Below are positions 1-8,232 of a DNA stretch of 9,215 nucleotides, one piece after another. The stretch lies in assembly GCA_937952395.1 (NCBI GenBank), contig CALFYV010000388.1:1-9215 (forward strand), read 5' to 3'. This DNA is from an uncultured Bacteriovoracaceae bacterium. Lineage in GTDB: Bacteria > Bdellovibrionota > Bacteriovoracia > Bacteriovoracales > Bacteriovoracaceae. The notes under the pieces were generated by a model. The model worked only from the letters and a program-made list of their open reading frames with translations, was not told the origin of the DNA and made no database searches. How positions within the stretch are numbered: position 1 is the first letter of the stretch; each line of letters starts with the position of its first letter. The translations under genes and the position numbers were made by a program.

Positions 1-1
1 T

Positions 2-2407
2 TCACAGTTTTCAATAGTAGATGAATTATTTAGCAAGATTAAATTACCATCTATTTCTTTATACAATTATGAAGCTGATTACATTATATGAACTGCTGTC
101 GTGAAATTTAGAGATAATTTCGATGAAATACTGATTGCTTCTGGGGATAAGGATTTAATGCAATTTGTGGACGGGAAAGTAAAAATGCTTGATACTATGA
201 AAGATAAACTTTATGGCCCAGAAGAAGTTTTTGAAAAAATGGGTGTTCATCCAAATCAAATTATCGATTATCTTACTCTTCTTGGAGACCCATCTGATAA
301 TATTCCAGGTGTTAAGGGTATTGGAGCAAAAGGAGCTTCAAAACTTTTAGAAGAATTTAAAACTCTTGATGAGGCAGTAAAAAACTCAGCAAAAATAACT
401 AACAAGAGGGCACAAAAGGCTTTGATTGAAAATGGCGGTACGATCGAGCTGTCACGTAAACTCATCACGATTAAAACAGATGTAGAACTAGGTTATGATT
501 ACGATAGTATTAAATTTGAACTTGAACCCTCTCAAGATTTGATTACTTTTTTAAAGGGTCTTGGTTTTAAGACTATGGTGGAAAAATTTTTACAATTCAA
601 GCAAATAGATGCCTCTGTTTCAAATACAGAGCGAAAAATTGAGCAGAAGCCACTTGAGTTTCAGAAAATAAAAAATCCCGGAGAGTGGAAGCAGTACTTT
701 GAACTTTTAAAAAAGGAAAAAGAAGTTTCCCTAGTGCCTTTCTGGGCCGATGACTCCCTTTATTTTGGCACTCTTTTATATTTGGCTATTGGAATAAAAA
801 AGAAAGATCCTCTTATTATTTCTTTTGGGCAGCTACTTAGACCCGAATACATACTGAATGAATTATTTTCTTTAAAAGAAATGGAATTTATAGGTTGTGA
901 TTTAAAAAACTTTCTTTCTTTTTCTATTTTAAAATCTAAAAATTTACCAACAAAGATTTTCGATATTTCTCAAGCTATTTTTGTTCTCGACCCTTCTGCT
1001 GCTCATGACTGGCCTTCTGTTTCACAAAAATATTTAGATCAAAGTATTGAAATAGTCGATTCTTCAAAAGGTGGTAATCTTTTTGAGATGGACAGTAGTA
1101 TCCAATCTTATTTAGTTCAAGCCACAACCGGGATGCTGGCGGTAGCTCCAACTTTGAAAGATGAAGTGGCAGAACTAGGATGTGAAAAAGCGCTTTATGA
1201 AATTGATCTTCCCTTGATTCCAATTTTGGCCCAAATGGAAATGCACGGAATCAGCTTGGATGTGCCTTTTTTTGAAAATTTAGAAGTTGAATTTTCCAAA
1301 GAATTAGAATCGATTCAAGCTCAAATCGATGAAGCAGGAGGCGAAGGCATCAATCTACGTTCTCCCAAACAATTAGGCGTTCTTCTTTTTGAAATATTAG
1401 ATCTTCCTGTTATTAAAAAAAATAAGACAGGTCCTTCAACTGACTCAGGAGTATTGCAAGAATTATCTACGATGGGTCTGAGTGAGATTCCCGGTCTTAT
1501 TATTAAATATAGAGAAATTGACAAACTTTTAAATACTTATGTTAAAACTTTGCCTAAATTAATTAATCCACAAACTAATAAAATACATACCCACTTTCAA
1601 TTAAATAATGCCGCCACAGGCAGACTATCATCCGATAACCCAAATCTTCAAAATATTCCCATGAGAACGGAGAAAGGCAGGCGGTTGCGTGAAGGTTTTA
1701 TTCCAAGTGAAGGTTTTCAGTTTTTGTCAGTTGATTATTCACAAATGGAATTGAGACTATTGGCCCATTTTTCTCAAGATGAAACCATGATGAAAGCCTT
1801 TAAAGAAGGAAGAGATATTCACACCCAAACGGCTTCAGAAGTGATGGGTAAAGAATTTAACCAAGTGACTAAGGATGAACGTAATCAAGCCAAAGCTGTT
1901 AATTTTGGTTTGATGTATGGCCAGGGCTCTTTTGGCTTGGCCCAACAATTAGGCATTAGCCGAGCGGAAGCCAAAGCGTATATTGATAAATATTTTGCTC
2001 GTTTTAACAAAGTAAAATCCTTCTTGGATTCACTTCGAGAGAAGAGTGAAAAAACTGGCTATGCTGAAACTATGTTTGGACGTAAGCGAGTATTAAAAGA
2101 TATAAATTCAACCAATAGGACAGTTAAAGCGATGGCTGAAAGAATTGCCATCAACAGCCCCATTCAAGGCAGTGCCGCTGATATTATTAAAATTTCAATG
2201 ATTAATATTCAAAATGAAATCACTAAAAAAAATCTCAAATCAAAAATGATTTTGCAAATTCATGATGAACTTGTTTTTGAGGTTCTCCCAGAAGAAATTG
2301 AAACTTTAAAAAAGCTTGTTGTAAACAAGATGGAAACAGCGGTTGATATTAGTGTTCCTTTAAAAGTGGATCTTGGTATCGGTAAGAATTGGTTGGATGT
2401 TAAGTAG
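2..2407 (+). pseudogene. polA: DNA polymerase I, 5' end outside the window, interrupted by one in-frame stop
   Basis: This is family A DNA polymerase, which fills gaps and removes RNA primers in replication and repair. The reading frame is open from base 2 to 88 (ending EADYII), meets TGA at 89-91, then runs open to TAG at 2407. Both sides align without a gap to the 5'-nuclease domain (family EADDVIGTL, then SGDKD). Counting from the GTG at 101, residues 14-18 are SGDKD and 66-75 are DNIPGVKGIG, the helix-hairpin-helix region. Residues about 190-350 are the 3'-5' exonuclease fold without recognisable DEDD metal ligands. The polymerase domain is complete: TGRLSS at 506-511, motif A VDYSQMELR at 544-552, motif B RNQAKAVNFGLMYG at 594-607 and motif C QIHDELVFEV at 719-728. 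The GTG at 101 has no Shine-Dalgarno site and would remove essential nuclease residues, so it is not taken as the start. The gene would be functional if the stop is a sequence error; otherwise only a polymerase fragment could be made. Confidence 0.93.
89..91 (+). other. In-frame TGA stop inside polA
   Basis: The TGA replaces the glycine of the conserved EADDVIGTL motif of the 5'-nuclease domain. GGA to TGA is a single G-to-T change. Three codons earlier the second aspartate of EADD, a metal ligand equivalent to E. coli Pol I D116, reads as tyrosine (TAC), also reachable from GAC by G to T. No other interruption is seen in the remaining 2.3 kb of the gene. Confidence 0.9.
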
Positions 2408-3310
2408 TTAGAACCAAGAAAAATTCAAATAAGTTTTAATTTTCGAATCTTCCGTGAAATTACCGCTCAGAATTTCTAATTCAATTTTTTTGCCCTCATG
2501 AACTAAAAACTCACTACCAGGAAAAACATGAATATCGATATTGGAGTTATCGTAGCAAGCATCAAAATAATACATAGATGTTAGACTTGAATAGGAAAAA
2601 TCTCTTTTATAAAGACAGTAATACTCATAAAAGCCATTTTCTTTATTAATATAAATCACAGCACTTCCATTATCACTAAATCCGTTAAAAACTTCAACGC
2701 TACCAGGAATGGTCATGAATCCTGAATCAGCAAGTGTATGACTTCCATTACTAACTTGATATTGGTTGAAATATTTATGTGCAGTTAGAATTTGGTTTTG
2801 ATTAGTATTTTGATTAAGCAAAATGGCTTTGATACTCATTTTTGAAAAGGAGGAGTTTCCTTCACTTGCCACTAGGCGAGCTTGTTGATTCGTCTGCACT
2901 GTATACTCAAGGGAAGCACTTGATTGCTCATTAATCCCCAGCCTACAATCGTTTAGGTTAAATTTCTTTTTACTTATATCAGCTAGATATAAACACGTAA
3001 CTTTATCATTAGGAATATCTTTGTTGAGAACAAGGCTGACATGTCCATTTCCTGTTTCTCCAAAAGTAATATCAATACTCAATGGGATTTGGATATCTGT
3101 AGCTTCGCTGGCAAGATAAGTTCCATCAACCAGAACGTCATAATTAGCTGAACGAGTTGCTTGTAAAGTAATAGAATTAGGAATCAATGGTTCCGTTGTT
3201 TGGGTAAACCCACTATTGCCTTGCTCATCTTTTTCTAAATTTTTTCCGCAAGAGAAAAAATTTAATAGAAAAAAAGACAACAAGAGATTGAATAATGACA
3301 TCCTTATCAT
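2408..3310 (-). CDS. Exported lipoprotein with an internal tandem duplication, function unknown
   Basis: The 300-residue product starts with a hydrophobic signal segment (residues 4-20) ending in FFSC, a plausible lipobox, so Cys21 would be lipidated and the protein anchored in a membrane. The ATG at 3310 is preferred over the ATG three codons later because AAGGA lies about nine bases upstream of it. I do not recognise a family. The body appears to be two related halves, about residues 82-165 and 207-295. NGHVSLVLNKD...CLYLADIS...C matches NGSAVIYINKE...CLYKRDFS...C, and each half carries a Cys pair (106/122 and 232/252). The protein ends in aromatic NFSWF. It lies 64 bp downstream of the CLC gene on the same strand and could be co-transcribed with it. 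Its stop codon abuts the polA stop on the opposite strand. Confidence 0.85.
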   Translation of the reverse strand: MIRMSLFNLLLSFFLLNFFSCGKNLEKDEQGNSGFTQTTEPLIPNSITLQATRSANYDVLVDGTYLASEATDIQIPLSIDITFGETGNGHVSLVLNKDIPNDKVTCLYLADISKKKFNLNDCRLGINEQSSASLEYTVQTNQQARLVASEGNSSFSKMSIKAILLNQNTNQNQILTAHKYFNQYQVSNGSHTLADSGFMTIPGSVEVFNGFSDNGSAVIYINKENGFYEYYCLYKRDFSYSSLTSMYYFDACYDNSNIDIHVFPGSEFLVHEGKKIELEILSGNFTEDSKIKTYLNFSWF

Positions 3311-3318
3311 TAAATAAA

Positions 3319-3334
3319 GTCCTTGTTTTAGGAC
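3319..3334 (-). promoter_or_regulatory. Small hairpin overlapping the lipoprotein ribosome binding site
   Basis: On the minus strand GTCCT, a six-base loop AAAACA and AGGAC can form a five-base-pair hairpin whose 3' arm contains the Shine-Dalgarno AGGA of the downstream lipoprotein. The arrangement could reduce translation by hiding the site. The stem is short and could be chance. Confidence 0.3.
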
Positions 3335-3374
3335 GAATCGGTTTAAATAGCAGGGGGATTGAGTCTATTGGGGG

Positions 3375-5189
3375 TCAGAGGGAAGAAGATTCCTTGCTCT
3401 CTTTAATTTCTTTTTCACTATTTTTCTTTTCAAATTCAGCTATATAGCTATCGATAACACCGTGTTTACTTTCTTCATGAATTTTAAAACCAAAATGGTT
3501 AACTATATCTTCGGCTGTAATAATTCCGACTAATCTTCTATCATTCATACGACTGACAACAAGTAGTCGACTGATTTTATATTTATTTAATTTATGAAAA
3601 GCTACCATTAAGCTTTGATCTGAATAAATTGTGATAACTTCTTTAGTGCAAACATCTTGTATGGTAGCCTCACCTTGAAAACGTGCGAAAGCGGAACCTA
3701 TTTCATGACTAGAAATAACCCCTACAATATAATTTGAACGCATGACTGGGTAGCCTGAAATTTCACTATGATTAACAGTTTTCATGGCTTCTTTGATTGT
3801 CATTTTTGCGTTCAAGGTAATGACATCTTTTATCATAGCATCTTCAACTATCAATGATTCTAAAACATCAAAATCTTCTTTCGTAGGCAGGTGAACACCA
3901 TCTTGTTCACTGATTTGTTCATAGATAGAACCTTTAAGAAATTTCATTGAAAGAACATAACTTACAATATTGGCAATCATGAGTGGGATAATAATTTTAT
4001 AATCATGGGTCATTTCGAAAATAATAATAATAGAAGTAAAGGGTGCTCTAATAACTGAAGCAAAGTATGCGCCCATTCCAACTAGTGCATAGGGACCAAT
4101 ATTGCCAATTAAATTGGGAAAGAAAAAGTCTGCCACTGAAGCAGTTAATCCTCCTAACATGGCACCCATAAATAGTGTAGGAAGAAAGAGTCCTCCACTA
4201 ATACCAGATGAATAACAAACCCCGGTAAAAATAAATTTTAATAAAAAGAGCATCAGAAGAATTTTCCAATCCTTAATAACACCAAGAAGAGCATCGTTGG
4301 CGATATCATGTCCAGAACCTAAGACGGCAGGATTGTATAAACTAACAGCAGCTATTAAACAAAATGTGAAAAGAATGAGGGTTAATTTATGTTCTTTAAA
4401 AATAAACTTGTTAGTTTTTCTTAGCTTCAAAACGAAGCGAACCCAAAGAGGTCCAATGATTGAAGCTGCAATGCCAATAATAAGATAAATAATAAGTTCT
4501 CTGTTATCATTCAGTTGATAGTGAACGGGAGTGAAGACTGAATTATCTCCATTGAAAAAACTTGCAGTGATGGCGGCAAATACTGAAGCAATCATCATAG
4601 GTCCCAACATCTTTGCATTGAGATTTCCCACAATTTCTTCCAGGGCAAAAATAACAGCTGCGATGGGGGTGTTGAAGGCTGCTGCAATTCCTCCAGCTGC
4701 ACCGATAGCAACTAATGATTTAATTTTATTCTTTGAAAGACTTAAAAGTGTGCCCGCACTACTAGCAAAACCGGAGCAGACAGCCAGGGTTGGACCTTCT
4801 CTCCCCAGAGATAAACCTGATGCGAGGGATGTGATAGAGGTCACCATTTTGGCCAACCATTCACCCAATGTTATTTTTCCATGATGAACGACAAGAGCAA
4901 TTTTGACATTAGGTATCCCTGAGCCTGCTGTGTTCGGGAATAAGCGAGTGGTGATGAAGCCTGAAATGAAAACGAGTAAACCAGCTTTCCAGAAAGTCTC
5001 AAAGGTGAAACTTGAACTTGTGTTGAGGTATTTTGTTAAAAATCTGATAGAGTAATTGATAAATACCGCGATGAGTCCAGAAGAGATTCCCACAATCAGA
5101 GTGAGGACTAAATAAAGCGTATCTTCATCGATATTTTGCTTATTTAGCCTACGTAGGACCTTAATTTGCCAAATTTGACTTAGTTTCAT
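3375..5189 (-). CDS. CLC-family chloride channel/antiporter with C-terminal CBS pair
   Basis: This is an inner-membrane CLC protein of 604 residues with many hydrophobic helices up to about residue 420, then a soluble tail. CLC signatures are present in order: GSGIP at 89-93 (chloride-binding serine loop), GREGP at 129-133 with the gating glutamate E131, the EE pair at 184-185 that matches the internal proton glutamate of E. coli ClC-ec1, GGLFLP at 332-337, and Tyr423 at the position of the central anion-coordinating tyrosine. Keeping both glutamates suggests a Cl-/H+ exchanger rather than a passive channel; this is inferred from the family. Two CBS domains follow, at about 447-500 and 512-567, often nucleotide-sensing regulators in this family. 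A charged, serine-rich tail ends the protein. The ATG at 5189 has only a weak purine-rich site (GAAAGAG) very close to it. The gene is divergent from groES, with 179 bp between them. Confidence 0.93.
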   Translation of the reverse strand: MKLSQIWQIKVLRRLNKQNIDEDTLYLVLTLIVGISSGLIAVFINYSIRFLTKYLNTSSSFTFETFWKAGLLVFISGFITTRLFPNTAGSGIPNVKIALVVHHGKITLGEWLAKMVTSITSLASGLSLGREGPTLAVCSGFASSAGTLLSLSKNKIKSLVAIGAAGGIAAAFNTPIAAVIFALEEIVGNLNAKMLGPMMIASVFAAITASFFNGDNSVFTPVHYQLNDNRELIIYLIIGIAASIIGPLWVRFVLKLRKTNKFIFKEHKLTLILFTFCLIAAVSLYNPAVLGSGHDIANDALLGVIKDWKILLMLFLLKFIFTGVCYSSGISGGLFLPTLFMGAMLGGLTASVADFFFPNLIGNIGPYALVGMGAYFASVIRAPFTSIIIIFEMTHDYKIIIPLMIANIVSYVLSMKFLKGSIYEQISEQDGVHLPTKEDFDVLESLIVEDAMIKDVITLNAKMTIKEAMKTVNHSEISGYPVMRSNYIVGVISSHEIGSAFARFQGEATIQDVCTKEVITIYSDQSLMVAFHKLNKYKISRLLVVSRMNDRRLVGIITAEDIVNHFGFKIHEESKHGVIDSYIAEFEKKNSEKEIKESKESSSL

Positions 5190-5305
5190 TGCTCTTTCAT
5201 GGATTCAGTTGGCCATTACAACTTCTATTGGATATAAGTGCTTAATTTTTTAGTTGTTTAGTCAGAATTAGTCCAGGAAAAAGCATATTTTTTTTGGGCC
5301 AAACC

Positions 5306-5338
5306 TTGACAGGCTAAAGTTTGAAATTAATTTATAGT
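5306..5338 (+). promoter_or_regulatory. Candidate groESL promoter
   Basis: A perfect TTGACA (-35) is at 5306-5311, with AT-rich -10-like sequences TTTATA (5331-5336) or TATAGT (5333-5338) at a longer spacing than the usual 17 bp. A small dyad TTTGG-G-CCAAA (5293-5303) lies just upstream. No CIRCE inverted repeat (TTAGCACTC/GAGTGCTAA) and no CCCCAT-type sigma-32 -10 element is visible between 5190 and 5368, so HrcA or classical sigma-32 control is not supported here. Confidence 0.45.
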
Positions 5339-5368
5339 AAGATTTTTTTAACCTTTTGGAGGTAATTT

Positions 5369-5656
5369 ATGGAACTTAGACCATTACAAGATCGCGTCTT
5401 AGTTAAAAGACTTGAAGAAGAAACTAAAACTGCTGGAGGCATTATTATTCCAGACAATCAAAAAGAAAAACCTTCTCGTGGAGAAATCATTTCTGTTGGA
5501 ACTGGTTACCGCTTAAGAGACGGTTCGGTTAGAGCTTTAGACGTGAAAAAAGGCGATAAAGTACTTTTCTCAAAATATACTGGAACTGAAGTAAAAGTTT
5601 CAGGCAATGATTATTTAATAATGAAAGAAGAAGATATTTTAGGAATATTACAATAA
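5369..5656 (+). CDS. groES: Co-chaperonin GroES (10 kDa)
   Basis: The 95-residue product caps the GroEL ring and closes the folding chamber in the cytoplasm. It has the standard GroES length and layout: N-terminal LRPLQDRVLVKR, the mobile loop that contacts GroEL at about residues 16-33 (TKTAGGIIIPDNQKEKP), the GEIISVGTG strand, the KKGDKVLFSKYTGTEVK core and a C-terminal IMKEEDILGIL. A strong GGAGGT at 5358-5363 sits five bases before the ATG and fixes the start. It is the first gene of the groES-groEL operon, with 13 bases separating its TAA from the groEL start. Confidence 0.98.
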   Translation: MELRPLQDRVLVKRLEEETKTAGGIIIPDNQKEKPSRGEIISVGTGYRLRDGSVRALDVKKGDKVLFSKYTGTEVKVSGNDYLIMKEEDILGILQ

Positions 5657-5669
5657 CGAGGAGTTATAC

Positions 5670-7313
5670 ATGTCAGCAAAAGAATTACAATACAGCGAAA
5701 ATGCAAGAAATTTAATTTTAAACGGTGTTAATGCTTTGGCCAATGCCGTAAAAGTAACATTAGGTCCTAAAGGAAGAAATGTTGTCATTCAGAAAGCTTT
5801 TGGTGCTCCATCAATTACTAAAGATGGTGTGACTGTCGCTAAGGAAATTGAACTTGAAAATGCATTTGAAAATATGGGTGCTCAATTAGTTAAAGAAGTA
5901 GCTCAAAAAACAAATGACGATGCTGGAGACGGTACAACAACTGCAACAGTTTTGGCCCAGGCCATTTATAGAGAAGGTGCAAAACTAGTAGCAGCTGGAC
6001 ATAATCCAATGGATCTTAAGAAGGGAATTGATTTTGCCACTGAAAAAGTTATCGCAAAACTAAAAGAAATGAGCAAACAAATTAAAACCAATGATGAAAT
6101 TGCTCAAGTTGGTACAATTTCTTCAAATAACGATGAAGAAATTGGAAAGCTGCTCTCTGAAGCCATGGAAAAAGTTGGTAAAGAAGGCGTTATAACGATT
6201 GAAGAGTCTAAAACAGCTGAAACTTATCTAGATGTTGTTGAAGGTATGCAATTTGATAGAGGTTACCTTTCTCCATATTTCGTAACTAACACTGAAAAAA
6301 TGGAAACGAATTTTGATAATGCAAATCTTCTTATTACTGATAAAAAAATTTCTAATATGAAAGAACTTCTTCCAATTCTAGAAAAATCAGTAAAAACTAA
6401 TAAGCCACTTCTTATCATCGCTGAAGATGTTGATGGAGAGGCTCTTACAACTCTTGTTGTGAATAAACTTCGTGGAACTCTTAACGTAGCTGCTGTTAAA
6501 GCGCCTGGTTTCGGAGACAGAAGAAAAGAAATGTTAAAAGACATCGCTACGCTTACTGGCGGAACAATGATTTCTGAAGAGCTTGGAATGGGACTTGAAA
6601 GTGCTGAGTTATCTCACTTGGGTTCTGCTAAGCGTGTAACTATCGATAAGGAAAATACAACGATTGTTGATGGTGCTGGAGATAAGAAAGAAGTTAATGC
6701 TAGAGTTGCACAGATTAAAGCTCAAATCGAAGAAACAACTTCTGACTATGACAAAGAAAAACTACAAGAAAGACTAGCTAAGCTTGCTGGTGGTGTTGCG
6801 GTTATTAATGTTGGAGCACCAACTGAGTCGGAAATGAAAGAAAAGAAAGATAGAGTTGAAGACGCATTGAATGCAACTCGTGCTGCAGTTGAATAAGGAA
6901 TCATCGTTGGTGGTGGAGTCGCTTTAATTTACGCTAGTGCATGTCTTGGAGGGTTAACCACTGGTAATGAAGAATACAATTTTGGTATAAGAATTATTAG
7001 ACGTGCTATTGAAGAGCCTCTAAGACAAATTTCTGCTAACGCAGGAGTTGAAGCTTCGGTTGTTGTTAACACTGTGAAAGGCAGCAAAGATACTAACTTT
7101 GGCTATAACGCTCGCGAAGACAGATATGAGGATTTAGTTAAGAAAGGGATTATTGACCCAACTAAAGTGACTCGTTCAGCACTTCAAAATGCTGCTTCGG
7201 TAGCTGGTATGATGCTTACTACTGAAACAATGATTGCTGATCTTCCTAAGAAAGATGAGCCTTCAATGCCAGCCGGAATGGGCGGCATGGGTGGAATGCC
7301 AGGAATGATGTAA
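5670..7313 (+). pseudogene. groEL: Chaperonin GroEL (60 kDa) interrupted by one in-frame stop
   Basis: Read through the internal TAA at 6894-6896, the gene has 548 sense-equivalent codons including the TAA and the final stop, the normal GroEL length, with no frameshift. Shine-Dalgarno GAGGAG at 5658-5663 supports the ATG at 5670. ATP-site elements are present: TLGPKGRNV at 30-38, KDGVTVAKE at 51-59 and GDGTTTATV at 86-94 with Asp87. VEDALNATRAAVE, containing Asp398, comes just before the stop. After the stop the equatorial domain continues with GIIVGGGVAL, DPTKVTRSAL and a glycine-methionine tail GMGGMGGMPGMM typical of GroEL. The stop falls at Glu409 (E. coli numbering), so a truncated product would lack part of the ATP-binding equatorial domain and could not form working rings. 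Since GroEL is normally essential, sequence error or another groEL copy elsewhere must be considered. Confidence 0.95.
6894..6896 (+). other. In-frame TAA stop inside groEL
   Basis: The TAA occupies the second glutamate of the near-invariant TRAAVEEG motif, so GAA to TAA by one G-to-T change explains it. The frame is open and well conserved immediately before and after it. Confidence 0.93.
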
Positions 7314-7342
7314 TTTTCAATATTTTTAAATTGAAGATATCT

Positions 7343-7373
7343 AAAGCCCGCTTATTAAGCGGGCTTTTTTTTT
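7343..7373 (+). terminator. Rho-independent terminator of groESL
   Basis: A perfect 11-bp stem (7343-7353 with 7357-7367), centred on GCCCGCTT/AAGCGGGC with loop ATT, is followed by nine T residues ending at 7373. It lies 29 bases after the groEL stop. The stop codon of the convergent START-domain gene overlaps the T-run, so the hairpin may also serve that gene, although the U-tract in that direction is short (TTTAG). Confidence 0.95.
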
Positions 7374-8064
7374 AATTTGAATTAGTAATTTTTCTCTCGC
7401 TGGATTCAGTAACGAGACTTAGGCTCTTCACCCACGTAGTGTAGGCAGCACTTTCAACATTTTTTGCTGATTTTGCGTGTTCAACTAATTGATGTAGGAA
7501 TTTTCCTGGAAATGATTTTTGAACCATATTGATAAACCAGGTTGGTATGTATCCTTTTGGGTTGCCCATAAAAGATAGCTCTAGTCTTGTCGTATCTTCA
7601 TCGATTTTTATAACATCTAATTGCATGAGTTTTATGTCTGCTAATATATGTTTTTTATCTCTAAACTGATGTTCAGGGGAAGATTGACCTAGAAAAGTCG
7701 TTATATTTCCATTTTTGCTAACCTTACCTTCCATTAAAAACTCACGATCTTCTAGCGGCCAAGGTGCTGAGTAGTATTCACTGAAAAGAAAATGTCCAGG
7801 ACCAATAATTTTATGCATTTTTAGAGATTTAAGTCTCGTGGCCCAAAGTTTCTTTTTGTCATAATCAAGTACCGCCATAACAATTTTTTCAGCGGGAACT
7901 TGAAATGTTGCAACAGCTTTGAAAGGGAGTATATCACCAGAAGCTTCACTTGATGTATAGAGTTCGACACCTTCATAAAGTCCGAGATGTTTCCAGCTAT
8001 AGTCTGTAGCAAAGCTGTGAAGAGTAATAAGTGCGATGACGATAAAAATTTTAAACCAATCCAT
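7372..8064 (-). CDS. Exported START-domain (SRPBCC fold) protein
   Basis: The 230-residue product has an N-terminal signal segment (about residues 1-19, ending HSFA) and is therefore probably periplasmic or outer-membrane associated. The rest resembles StAR-related lipid-transfer (START) domains, which form a hydrophobic cavity for lipids. Visible hallmarks are WKHLGLYEGVELYT at 24-37, YYSAPWPLEDREFLMEG at 97-113 (the P-W-P-L/DRE signature), the strand LELSFMGNPKGYIPTW at 161-176, and the C-terminal amphipathic helix (about 177-200) that closes the cavity. The ligand cannot be read from the sequence. The ATG at 8064 lacks a clear Shine-Dalgarno site but places the signal peptide correctly. 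The gene is convergent with groEL and divergent from the protease module. Confidence 0.85.
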   Translation of the reverse strand: MDWFKIFIVIALITLHSFATDYSWKHLGLYEGVELYTSSEASGDILPFKAVATFQVPAEKIVMAVLDYDKKKLWATRLKSLKMHKIIGPGHFLFSEYYSAPWPLEDREFLMEGKVSKNGNITTFLGQSSPEHQFRDKKHILADIKLMQLDVIKIDEDTTRLELSFMGNPKGYIPTWFINMVQKSFPGKFLHQLVEHAKSAKNVESAAYTTWVKSLSLVTESSERKITNSN

Positions 8065-8110
8065 AGTCTTTTAAGATTATCACCGCTTTCTTATAAATTG
8101 GAATAGGAAA

Positions 8111-8122
8111 GTTGGAACCAAC
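8111..8122. repeat. Short palindrome GTTGGAACCAAC upstream of the START-domain gene
   Basis: The arms GTTGG and CCAAC flank AA about 50 bp upstream of the START-domain gene start. It could be an operator or hairpin; there is no independent support for function. Confidence 0.3.
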
Positions 8123-8129
8123 TTAATGA

Positions 8130-8205
8130 CTCAGGTATTATTTTGTCACCTGAGGTGGTGTCAGGATATTTATTGGTGGTGTTGATTTGCTTACTTGTGA
8201 CAAAA
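8130..8205 (+). promoter_or_regulatory. Cluster of inverted and direct repeats, candidate activator-binding (enhancer) sites
   Basis: Several symmetric elements overlap here. CTCAGGT (8130-8136) faces ACCTGAG (8148-8154) with 11 bases between. CACCT-G-AGGTG occupies 8147-8157. TTTTGTCAC (8141-8149) is matched by its exact reverse complement GTGACAAAA at 8197-8205. GGTGGTGT occurs twice (8154-8161 and 8175-8182), exactly 21 bp apart, about two helical turns. The cluster sits roughly 55-130 bp upstream of the start site predicted from the sigma-54 element at 8233, the usual range for enhancer-binding activators. Which protein binds is not known. Confidence 0.5.
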
Positions 8206-8232
8206 AATTAACTAGTTGAGGAACTTTTATTT

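Noticed and set aside
89..91. Stop-codon recoding or selenocysteine at the polA TGA
   Set aside because: TGA ends the CLC gene, TAA ends groES, and TAG ends polA, so all three codons act as stops here. The groEL interruption is a TAA, and the polA site is a glycine, not a cysteine position.
101..103. GTG at 101 as the true polA start
   Set aside because: There is no Shine-Dalgarno site, and the upstream frame clearly encodes the preceding conserved part of the 5' nuclease up to the TGA at 89-91.
2456..2490. Terminator for polA (GAAATT/AATTTC stem followed by T-run)
   Set aside because: The stem is only six mostly A-T pairs with a nine-base loop and a gap before the T-run; too weak, and it lies inside the lipoprotein coding sequence.
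4531..4884. 117-residue plus-strand open frame
   Set aside because: It lies wholly inside the CLC gene on the other strand, which has clear family motifs; it has no recognisable protein features.
5190..5368. CIRCE/HrcA operator before groES
   Set aside because: The TTAGCACTC-N9-GAGTGCTAA inverted repeat was looked for and is not present.
7074..7313. Separate 79-residue gene starting at GTG 7074
   Set aside because: It is the C-terminal part of groEL in the same frame, after the internal TAA, with no start signal of its own.
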